Part shown: positions 1 through 9,820 of the stretch, piece after piece
Position numbering within the stretch: the first letter of the stretch is position 1
How the letters are laid out: every line of letters begins with the position of its first letter
NCBI GenBank assembly: GCA_015657535.1
Contig: JADHZB010000196.1
Coordinates: forward strand, 1-59,150
Reading direction: 5' to 3'
Origin: Nephromyces sp. MM_2019
Taxonomy: Eukaryota; Apicomplexa; Aconoidasida; Nephromycida
DNA length: 59,150 nt
Position numbers and translations under genes: made by a program
The notes under the pieces: generated by a model
Databases searched by the model: none
Seen by the model: only the letters and a program-made list of their open reading frames with translations
What the model was told of the DNA's origin: nothing

Positions 1-1058
1 AAAAAAAAATAACAAATAAAACGACTAAACTACCCTTCTCAAGAGGATTTTCTTCATAAAAAACCCCAACACTACAAACGCTCCAAAAATAAAGTTTCAA
101 CAAACTGCCATGCCCAATAAGCTCATTAAATCAAGGTACTAATTAAAATTGCACTCAAAGCAAGCAAATTGCATCTCATTCCGCAGCTTAAGGCCATAAA
201 AAAAGCTACTTAAATCTCCACAATACTTCAGCAAGTACAACACACAAAATCATCAGAATAAACGCACTTTCATCACAATTTAAATAAAAAAAAAATTCAC
301 ACACATAAAAACCTCAAGATAATACGGTGAATTCATCAAAAAACCGATAAAACTATCCAAACTGGTCTAACTATACACTTAAAAAGCCATTTTAGAAAAA
401 ATCAAAGAAAAACTTCACTCTCTAGAAAATTTACACTCTCATGTGTATGAATTCTTGGTGAAAACGTACACACAGATTTGATCTTTTCGTATCAGATTTT
501 ATCGTACATTTTTTCACACACACAGAAGCTTTCCAGCCAAAACATCACGATGATAAGAGTCCAAAGGATATCATAACAGCATCAGCTTTTGACTTCATTA
601 TCACAAGCATTTCAAGTATCCAAAACAGCAAATTGAAACTTAAAATCAAACAAATTCATCGCATTTTCTGCACCAAAAATGAATTTTTCAGTACCAAAGT
701 TCTTCTCGATTACTCTTACTGCCAATTCATTCGACACACACACAATGCAATTTTCGCATTGAGAAACGCAAATCACAAAAACGCTAGTATAAACTGCTTC
801 TTCCAGGAATGTTTTATGCTCTACTCGGTAAAATGATGCGAAAAATCGCAAAAATCGTCAATTTTCCAGGCAAAAATCTTCAAATCCTCTTATTTTCCTG
901 AATGCTGAGAGATATTTTTTGTCAAATTTCTTATCGAGAGTCTACTAGTTGTGAATAGCAGCAGATTAAGCGAAACGCTCAAGAGTATCTACATCGACTG
1001 TGTGCCCTGCTTGTACTCAATTAAGCTAAGTCTCAAGGCGAAAGATTTCGCCTTAAAT

Positions 1059-1178
1059 ATCAGCAACTTCTCTTGGGCCCAATCAAGTGAATGCTAGCGT
1101 GTGTGGATGTGCCAGAAAAATATTATCAGCACCTTCTCTTGGGCCCAATCAAGTGAATACTAGTGTGTGCGGTTGTGC
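1059..1178. repeat. 54-bp imperfect direct repeat, two copies
   Basis: Two copies, about 1059-1112 and 1125-1178, share the core TTCTCTTGGGCCCAATCAAG and a GTGAAT/CTAG/GTGTG tail. They differ at only a few positions and are separated by 12 bases. The function is unknown; this looks like a local duplication in non-coding DNA. Confidence 0.85.
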
Positions 1179-1834
1179 TCGACTTCCTAGTATTAGTCTT
1201 ATTAATTAATAAGGAATTCCATATTAGGAGGTTCCAAAAATTTTGGCTGAAGACGGCAGCTTCTTCATAAATATCGTCTTTTTAAAAGATATATATATAA
1301 AATCCAAGAACAGCTATATCAACAGCATGCATATGCTATTCAAACATCAGGGATTCACACGGGCAAAAACCTCGCTAAATAAAGCTGCTGCTGCTACCTT
1401 GGACTTCTGATCACACACAGAAAAAGCGTCTTCATTCTCGGTAAGCTTCGTTTCCTACAAAAAGGTTAAAAATTGTGAGCAAAATATCCATCTATTAAGC
1501 TTTCTTAGCTCATTCCAATGCATACTTCACTATACGCACCTACCGAGACAAGCAATTGAATACCGATAGACTTGAAATAAAAAAAGTGCAGAAAGGGTAT
1601 TAGAAAAGGATTTTTTGGTGATTTTTCATCTTCCTCTTTATCTGGAATCTTCTATCGGTGTATTGGATGAAATCACGTGAAAAACTAACGAAAATAACAA
1701 GATTTTATGCATTTTCTTCAATGCGGGAAAAAAAAAGGTCAAAAGGGAAAAGAAAATGTGTGAAAAGAGTCCTTTAAACAGGAAGATGAAGAAGTTATGA
1801 TTTGGAAAAAATCTATCTGATAAAGCCCTTGAAT

Positions 1835-1858
1835 TGTGTGTGTGTGTGTGTGTGTGTG
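1835..1858. repeat. (TG)n microsatellite
   Basis: An uninterrupted TG dinucleotide run of 12 units on the + strand. It reads as (CA)n on the minus strand, the likely transcribed sense here. Confidence 0.95.
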
Positions 1859-2772
1859 ATTAACATAGGCTGCCGTTCTAAATGGCTTAAAAGATGAGCT
1901 AAAGCAGCCTTGAAGAGATAGTTTTGTAGTTTTGAGAACCTTTTCAAACCAGGAGGCGAATTTAAAAGCGGCAATAATAAAGACTGAATGAAAGCACTAC
2001 TGACAGCAAAATTCAATAGCCTTGTATTGCAAATACAAACAGATTCTCTGTGTGTGCTATACCAGCCATCAGAAAGAGCCTCAAAAAATGCGATTTAAAT
2101 CGTCAAAAATAGCGGAAATTACACTGAAAAAGGCAGCTGACAATACTTTGTAAAAAAAATACAAAATTCAGCCACAAAATCACCTCTTCAACGAAAAAAA
2201 GCGGCAAACTGAGTGCAGAAACCAAACACCAACATGAAGGAGACATTATATACCCAACTATCACATACTATAAAACCAAGCCAGCAAGTGCTGTTAAAAA
2301 AAACAGCCTCTCAACATGCAATTTTTCAGAAAACTGCATCGCTTTTTTCAATGGCCAAAACCACAGTGTGTGATTTGATGAAAAACTACCTTTTGAGCTT
2401 GCGAAAGCCCATCTTCATGATGAGCTCCAGCAGCTTTCACGGATAGATCCTCTTCATGCTCATTCAATTGTTGGATTTCAAATTTATAGGACTGAAAATT
2501 CCATAAAAAAAGATGAAAAATCATAACTGCTTCAAGAGATATTGCAAAAAATCAGTTAGCAACTCTTTGGTAGCAAAGAAAAAAAAGCGCACACACACAT
2601 ACACAAGCAAAAGGCTGAGGCCAAGAAATAGTGAAACTACTTGGAGTGATTAAGCAAGCTTTGAGGAGAGCAAAACACAAGCGGATGTGGGAAAAATACA
2701 AAGATTGAAGTATGCCCTCATCGGCACACATACCTTCATTCACAAGCGAGCACACATATATTCATACACCGT

Positions 2773-2974
2773 CAACACACACATTCAGACACTTTCATCC
2801 ACGCTCACACACACACAAACACGCACACTCTCATACACCGACACATACACACACACACAAACACACACAAACACACACAAACACACACACACACGCACAC
2901 TCTCATACACCGACACAAACACACACAAACACACACAAACACACACACACAAACACAAACACACACACACACAG
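2773..2974. repeat. (CA)n-rich compound satellite
   Basis: About 200 bases of CA repeats interrupted by CAAACACACA and by a block with CTCTCATACACCGACA that occurs twice (near 2828 and 2899). So a higher-order unit of about 71 bases is duplicated on top of the dinucleotide repeat. All three frames stay open through it, which gives spurious Thr-His or Val-Cys reading frames that I do not treat as genes. Confidence 0.9.
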
Positions 2975-4310
2975 AAGTGAAATGCCGAATAAAGAATCTT
3001 AAAAATCAATTTCTCTATTATTTCTCATAAAAAATCCACATTCTTTCGCAATTTTAAAGACCCCAATTAACTAGAAATTCAAAACCACCAGCTAATTAGA
3101 AAAGACTATCAAGTTGGCTACCTGAAGGCCAATCTCTCAGGAAGAGAAAAACCTTCTTCCAATGCTTTTTAAACACATTAAATCAGCATCATCTGAGCTC
3201 TTTAAAAACATCAAAAAATATCACAAACCAACTCGATCAGTGGTTTTTTCAGTGGCCAAAAACCTCAAGAATTAATCAAGTAAGATCTAGGTGGATCTCT
3301 GTGTGTGTTTCTACTTTCTTCATACACTTTTTGAATATTGATGGATTATTTTTAGATGAAGAGTGTCATTTTTTTCAAAATTTATAAAATTCCTCTTAAA
3401 TTTCTTTTATGTACATATAGAGCAAAAACAGCAATTTTAAAATGAAATTCTACCTATAAAATTCAAAAAAAACGCTGAATTTGGGATAAAATCATCAAAT
3501 TTCATGACAAATCGGCAAAAAATATCAAAATCAGCCGAAAAAAAAGTCATTTTTATACTTTTGAAATTGCTCTACAAAGAAAAAAGCTACCAAATGAAGA
3601 CTAATACATCACTTAAACACGCCAAAAACATCAAAACAAATGGGATACGAAAAAGAGTTAAAAAAGAACCTCTAAAAAACAAATTACAAAAAATGATCGG
3701 CTACTACTTCAAAATAGTAGCAAGGAAACCCTAAGAAAAGTTAGAAGTCAGAATCTTCAACCTAAAACGTATGGAAATGCTGTTTAATGCATTGAAAAGG
3801 AGACGAAGAATGAATTTCAGACGATTTATGGGGCTTCCTCCACAAATCAGAGGGAGATAAATCTAATACCAGAAAATATAGTCTGCACAATACTAGAATA
3901 AGACGATTTTCCGTACTTCTGAGAGCCTTTTACACAATATCTGGGAGTCGTGTGTGTGCAAAGGCTTTATTATGGGCTGACCTCAAGCATAGATGTGTAG
4001 GTTTCAGAGTTTGACATGACTGAAGCACGAAAAAAAGCAACAATTTAAGCTGCACTTGGAGCAAATATCTAAAAAGTAGAGAGATTAAAAGCATTTCAAT
4101 CAGAGGCCTTTCAAAAAGTAAGCAGCATTGCTACAAGAAGAAGAAGAAGAAGAAGAGGAGGAAGAAGTTAAGAGAAAGGGAAAGCTCAATCTACAAGGTT
4201 AAAATGCGTTTCTTTGCAGTAGCAGAAAGCTGAAGCAACTAAATCAAGCCAACCCATGCATGCATCACAAGCTAAGAATATTCCAACACACAAAAAAAAG
4301 TCATATTCAC

Positions 4311-7300
4311 CTCTATGGCTACTTTCAAAACCAAAATTTCACGAGATTTCCTCTCAAGATCTGCTTCATAACATGATACTGCTGCATCTCTCTCCTGATG
4401 CAAACGAATGATTTCATTAGCCTGGGCATTGATATGATTCTCTCTGCTATCAAGCTGCAACTTGTATTCATTTAGTTGTTCAAATAGTCCATCAATTACT
4501 CCCTGAGCTTCAATCAGCTGCTTAGACTTGACAGATATCGCAGATTCTAGTTTTTGAAAGTTATTCCCACTCTGAATAGAAGCAAAGAGGAGGAAATAAA
4601 GAGATTTGTGTAGATTTTTCTAAAGAAGACGAGAAGCAGATTAATGAGAAAATATTAAAAGAAAAAGAGGAATTCAGAGGTTTGCGTAGAAGGTTTCAAA
4701 GCAAAAAAAAAGGTGAGAGTACCGTGTGTGTTTTTTTTATTGAAGTAAAGATTAACACACGGGAGAATGATTAAAAAAAACGAAACATTCTCAGAGGGTA
4801 TTAAACGTTTTAAGCATCATCTAATAGAGACTCAATCTGGTGCGCTAGGCAAGATCTGAAACTAGCTGCTTTTCAACAGCTTCAATACAGTAACTTTAAT
4901 CAAATTCCTATGCTTTTAAAAATTTCAAAATACTTTGAAGGCAGGTTTACACACAAGGCAAGGCTTAGAGTACGTGTGTTTGTGTGTGCATTCTCAAAAA
5001 GATCATACACCAACATCAACTACTCCCAAAGACTGAGTTACGAAGAACTTTTTCATCAAATTTCGACAGTAGCATCTTCAACTGCATTCTGAAAATTGCA
5101 GCCATTTTTTCGCACACACATACATATTTTTCTCAGAAAAATTTGTATATTCAATGCTATAGCTGCTAAAGCAATCCTAGAATTCCAAGTGATTACTGTG
5201 GGTGGTAAAGTATCAACCATGAGCATCTTCAGTCCAAAAAAATACACACACAAATCACATTGATAATTTATGTGTTTTCTCGATGAGAAATACAAAAGCT
5301 AGGGGCTTTATACCAGGGAAAAGTGAGCACTATGAAATTTATAGCATATCATTAAACGAAAAAGCAAGGAAAACCCCCTAATATGAGCTGCTTCATCCAA
5401 CTAACACACAACATTGTTAGCAGGCACTATATAAGGTAGAAGAAAACTAAGACACACCATAGCAAGCTCGACAGCAATCAAATACTAGCATCGAAACTTT
5501 CAGAGTCTTGAAGAAAGTCTCGAATAATTGAATTTTTCATAGGTATCTTAAAGGAAGAAAAAGGTTCTATAAGACTTGTTACTACCGATGTGTGTGCATG
5601 AAAAAGGTTTTCTGAGTACTTCTTCTCGGGCAGTAGTCCTCCCTCCAGTACTGACAATATCTGAGTTTTCATCATACTGCCAATAATTGCCGTTAGAATG
5701 GTAACTGTTCATTTTTTTGCGAATCAAAGAAGATAAATTCAACCGAATTTTGATAAGATTCGCTTCAGATCAAGTTTATTCCCATTTGTTAGCATCCAGT
5801 AATATAGGGTGTTTGCTGTAAAAAAGTGTAGGAAAAGATGTAACAGAAAGAATATTTGAAGATCAAGTTTATTCCCATTTGTTAGCATCCAATAATATTT
5901 TTTTTCGCTGCATATAAGCGTTAAACATGATGAAATAGAGAAAAAGGCTTGAAGAAACGATGTTTTTAACACACACAAGTCTAACAAAAAGCACTTGATA
6001 AAGAGTCTAATATAGAGCAAGATTCTCGAAATTATCACCCATAGCATCACCCATATGATTCAAATATTATCCTAAAAAGCGACTCTATGATAAAACTATC
6101 AATCCGCTTTCTTGCTTCCCTCTATAATCGACAATCAAGATATTCATCTAGGTTGTAGATTTTCCCCAAAATTGAACTAATAAAAAACATTTTCTGCTAA
6201 ATAAAGCAGTTTTTTGCCTAAATTCATCAAAAAACCAAGCCACACTACTCTACAAGAGAAACCACTTAAAATTTCTTCAACAAAACGCGAATTGGCTACG
6301 GACAAATATCCTTGAAAATGGTCCAAAAACTTTGAAAACCCGGAAGTTTTACCTTAAAAAATTCGCTTCTTCACAGAAAATTTGAGTAAAAACTACCTTT
6401 TGAAAAAGCAAATAAAGAAATTTGGCGCTGTAAATCGATGAGTTCATTATATTTTTGCACACTCATTCGCCTTCTAGCACACTGCATTACACTAGGCAAT
6501 AAAAAAAGGTTCAAAGTGTACAATTGTATTTGAAGATAAAAATCATCATCTTCATGAAGAAATTACTGCAAAAAAACCCAGAAATGGTTCTATAGGAAGG
6601 GTAGCTCTTTGTAGATTGAAATTTCCTAAACAAGAAAAGGCTTTAAATTTTTATGCTATTCAGAGATTATATCAACAGTAGTGTGTTCCACAAGTCAAAC
6701 AATGAAAAACCAAGAAAAGAGCAAAAAGCTGCCTCAGCCAAAGAGAAAGCAGCACACACAGTAAACTAGGTTAAGGTGCGTAAGTCAGAGTAATCATGTA
6801 CGCATTGCCGATTGAAGATTTACTGCTAGTCAATACTCATTCCCATACACACCTGGCTATCGAAGATGCACTGCTAGTCAATATGCATTCCCACACACAC
6901 CTTACCACTCAATAGCCTCCCCTTTCAAAGGCAAGCAAACGCACCCACTTCTATATCTCAGCCCCCCTAGAAGATACAGGGCTACTCTCAAGTGATAAGA
7001 CTAATCTGCAACTCTACCAGCACAAAATGCGTAGACACACCCAATTTTCACCCAAAAACCAGGAAAACAGCTAGTTTCTGTTGATTCTAATAGGTAAAAA
7101 ACAAGTGTCAAAAAACACTTTTATGTCTCAATACACATCACTTAAAGGATGAAAAAACACACCGATCAATTCCTGAGTTTTCCCTTCTTCATTCCATCTT
7201 ATTGAGATATATTTCACGCTAGATAAAATCATCTTTTCAAACTTTGCAGAATTACTACACACCAATTCTGCTTCTTTATATCCAAAAATTGAGTGCAAAT

Positions 7301-8307
7301 CAATGGGATTTACAAGGAAAATTCATCTTTTTGAAGACAGAAACTACGTTAACGCAAAGGCAGTTCACTTCTTCATGCACTTTGAAACGAGATAAAGCGC
7401 TTGGAAGAGATGCAGATAGACACTTGAAAAATACAGAATCAGGCAGCAACGCAAAAGCTTTATGAAGCGGTAAAATCACCTGTAATTTGGACAATCCTGA
7501 TCTATGAGTCTCCATTGAATGGCTGAAAAACTCTTCCTTCAAGCTGTGGATTGATTTTCCACTCTTTTTAGTTCCTCATGAGTCAGCAAAAGTCACTTTA
7601 ATTGAGTCAAAGAGGCAGTATCGTCTTGATAGAGGAGCTTGAAGAAGTTTGGTAAAAACTAGTGGGAATGATATGCTGTGTGTGCACTGGTGGAGTAGAG
7701 GGATCTAATGGAAGGTACTCCAATACAAATGAGATATTTTGTGTCTGTGCTGGTGTATCATAGAGGATCTCAGGGAAGGTTCTTCAATGGAAATGAGATA
7801 TTTCCTGTGCGTGTGTGTGTGCTGATGCGTCATAGAGGATCTCAGCAAAAGGTTCTCCAATGGAAACGAGATATTTCGTGTGTGTGTGCACTGGTGCATT
7901 ATAGGGGGTCTCGAAGAAGGTTGGTAAACTAGTAGAAATGAGATATCTCCTCTCTCTGTGAGTGCGTGTGCATGTGTATATTGCTAATCATCAGTCATCA
8001 CCTACCTCCTCCAACAAAGAATTCAAGCACATCACAAGTAAAATCTTCGGTCCTCTCCAAGTATCGTGCGTGCGTGAGAAACATCCAATTTATTAAATTA
8101 TTTCCTGCCACTTCTCCTTTTTCTTTCATAAAAAGATTAAACATTGTCAGCGATTAACTTTTGAAACTTAAAAACATCAAAAAACTTGATTTACATCCGC
8201 TTAAATTCACACATTTTTTACTACACAAATATCGTTAAAGAGCAGGTAACTCCAAGGAAAATCTCTTTTTTTCCTCCTGTGCGACGAAGTATTCCAAATT
8301 TAGGCAT
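4311..8307 (-). CDS. Multi-exon gene, unrecognised protein with coiled-coil segment (partial model)
   Basis: I do not recognise the product. Supported exons, in sense order: 6906-6966, 6397-6491 and 5486-5704. These join in phase at GT-AG borders (phases 1-2, 2-1, 1-1) and read as one open frame of about 125 codons, including a basic stretch RRRMSVQKYNELIDLQRQIS. Exon 4311-4571 (87 codons, phase 0 to 0, AG before it and GT after it) is a textbook coiled coil, for example INAQANEIIRLHQERDAA, and probably belongs to the same protein, but the linking exons are unresolved. Weaker candidates are a first exon with ATG at 8307 (to 8251) and exons 7480-7543 and 5042-5088. Introns are T-rich on the sense strand and carry local duplications. 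The stop codon was not found; 5478 is an in-frame TGA if the donor at 5485 is not used. It could also be two genes. Confidence 0.5.
5767..5898. repeat. 39-bp direct repeat, two copies 93 bp apart
   Basis: Copies at 5767-5805 and 5860-5898 are nearly identical; both contain GATCAAGTTTATTCCCATTT followed by GTTAGCATCCA. They differ by one base (CAGTAATAT against CAATAATAT). They lie in the inferred intron between exons 6397-6491 and 5486-5704. Confidence 0.9.
6810..6902. repeat. 45-bp direct repeat, two copies 48 bp apart
   Basis: Copies at about 6810-6853 and 6858-6902 share GAAGAT, CTGCTAGTCAATA and CATTCCCA(C/T)ACACACCT. The second copy ends three bases before the inferred donor at 6905, so the duplication reaches the exon edge. 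Confidence 0.85.
7628..7950. repeat. Degenerate tandem repeat, about five copies of 62-74 bp
   Basis: Each copy carries ATAGAGGATCTC (or a close variant), then GAAGGTTCTTCAATGGAAA, then GAGATATTT and a TG-rich stretch. The GATAT anchor recurs near 7669, 7730, 7793, 7867 and 7938. Spacing rises from about 62 to 74 because the TG tract varies in length. A + strand reading frame through it exists only because of the repeat. Confidence 0.85.
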
Positions 8308-8472
8308 TTTCTGGGCGCTCAGTACTAGGAGGTGCCACACACACACTGGCGATGACGTGTAGCCATGCACGTTTAGAGATGTAACAGCTCTGTCATTACT
8401 GGAGGGAATATAGTTGAAAAAAAAGCAGCTATTTTACTACTATTTCTCTCATTGCTTTAGATTTCTTCTTTA

Positions 8473-8790
8473 TTTTGTATGGATCTGGTTTGCTCGGCGT
8501 AGATCTCGCTCGATTCTCTCTAGTTCTACTCTTATTCTGTGTAGATCCCACTAGACTCCCTCTAGTTCTCGCTGGATTCCCTCTAGTTCCGCCTGGATTT
8601 TCTGTAGTTCTACTCTTATTCTCTCTAGTTCTCGCTAGATTCCCTCTAGTTTTCCGTTTATTCTCTCTAACTCTCGCCGGATTCTCTCTAGTTCTGCTCG
8701 TATTCTGTGTAGCTTTCGCTGCATTTCCTGTAACTCTCCCTCTATTATCCCTGTAATTCAGCGTCTATTCTCTCTAACTCTCTCTAGTTC
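8473..8790. repeat. 21-bp pyrimidine-rich minisatellite, about 14-15 copies
   Basis: Units begin at 8473, 8494, 8515, 8536 and so on every 21 bases to about 8725, after which one unit slips by two bases. The consensus is close to TCYCTCTAGTTCTCGCTRGAT, with a CTAG-like core in most units. Because 21 is divisible by three the + strand stays open and encodes a Leu/Phe-rich heptad-like string. I read that as a by-product of the repeat, not as a gene. Confidence 0.92.
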
Positions 8791-9104
8791 ATCCCCTACT
8801 CTCGTGCTAATTTACCCTCTACCCCTACACTCTACAATGAGCAACATATGTAGATACCTACAGAGTTAGAGAAAGTTGACTTTATCTTAGCGATTGCTAT
8901 TTTGTAGATTCACATCATCAATAGCTAGTAGACACACGCAGCCGCGAGTAGCGAGAAACTCTCTACACACAAATTCTGGGCTACCGACAGCCTAGTATTT
9001 TTCATTCCTCCCCCCCCTTTAGAATGCTCCTCTTTTGGTTTCGTGGAGAATTTCAAATTTCATTGTGTTTAGCATTTTTGCAATAATATTGAACTTTTAA
9101 ATGT

Positions 9105-9245
9105 TTTATGAAGAGGGAGGGAACTTCTCTGAGCGTTGCTATGAAATATGGTGAGTTTAACATCTTTGGGATAATCTTAGACTGTTAGATATTTTATGAA
9201 GAGGGAGGGAACATTTTAGATATTTTATGAATAGGAACGGAACTT
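9105..9245. repeat. Imperfect direct repeats around a purine-rich core
   Basis: The string TTTTATGAAGAGGGAGGGAA occurs twice (near 9103 and 9192). A third, diverged copy, TTTTATGAATAGGAACGGAA, follows near 9223. The first and third copies continue into CTTCTCTGAGC. Confidence 0.8.
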
Positions 9246-9526
9246 CTCTGAGCTCTGTTAAGCTGAGGCATTTTTGCCAATGGATGTGGTAGCTTCCTCT
9301 GCTTCTCTGCATGCGATCCTCTTCCTCAAATTGTTAAAATTGATTTTTTTTTATACAAATTCATCTATTTCCCAGAACTGCTAAGAATAGTGTGTGATTC
9401 TTCAATTTGCACGAGTTTGCCTATAATGAAATCTCTGGGGATTTTCATGAATTTATGGCTGGATCATATTTCTTCAAAATTTTGATGGCTAATCACTCGT
9501 TACCGTTATCTCTTAAGGAATTTATC

Positions 9527-9633
9527 AAAGGCGAGTGAAATCGTGAAATACATAGAAACCATCAAAAACCAGTGAAATATTCAAGTATGTATAATCCATC
9601 AAAAGCGGGTGAAATCTTCAAATATACATATCC
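9527..9633. repeat. 37-bp tandem triplicate upstream of the 9821 start
   Basis: Units at 9527-9563, 9564-9600 and 9601-9633 (last one incomplete) share AAARRCSRGTGAAAT, then a variable AT-rich stretch ending in CCATC. They lie about 190 bases before the start codon of the next gene, so a regulatory role is possible but not shown. Confidence 0.8.
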
Positions 9634-9820
9634 AGAAACGATGTCCTTCTTCATTATGAGCAGTAGTATGTGTTCAATGTATAAGTTTAAGTTGTTTGGT
9701 GTGGATATATAAACTGCTCATCAATATAGCGGCTGTTGAGCTCTGTTTATTTGATGCTTTCTTCTTTCTAATTTGCTCCATCTTCTTCAGCTTTAAGATT
9801 CCAATAACAAGTTTGTAAAG

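Larger units (their letters stand above)
1..4310. other. A-rich region without a confident gene
   Basis: The + strand is strongly A-rich with many CA dinucleotide runs, which on the complement reads as T-rich with TG runs. That is the look of intron or flanking sequence of a minus-strand gene elsewhere in this window. Short open frames here are Lys/Asn/Ile-rich or Thr-His/Val-Cys repeats, which is what low-complexity AT or CA DNA gives by chance. A (GAA)n run lies near 4135-4160. I see no supported exon, RNA gene or terminator; the 3' exons of the coiled-coil gene starting at 4311 may lie here unseen. Confidence 0.5.
8308..9820. promoter_or_regulatory. Probable divergent intergenic/promoter region
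   Basis: Between the candidate start of the minus-strand gene (8307) and the start of the + strand gene (9821) the composition flips from A-rich to T-rich on the + strand, which fits two genes transcribed outward. It contains a 21-bp minisatellite, a duplicated block near 9105-9245 and a 37-bp triplicate. I see no convincing TATA box or initiator that I would place exactly. Confidence 0.4.

Noticed and set aside
2687..3009. Thr-His and Val-Cys repeat reading frames on both strands
   Set aside because: All frames of a CA repeat are stop-free; no splice or start context supports coding.
8475..8756. Leu/Phe-rich 93-codon + strand frame
   Set aside because: It is produced by the 21-bp minisatellite: the period is divisible by three and its units lack stops, so the frame stays open without selection.
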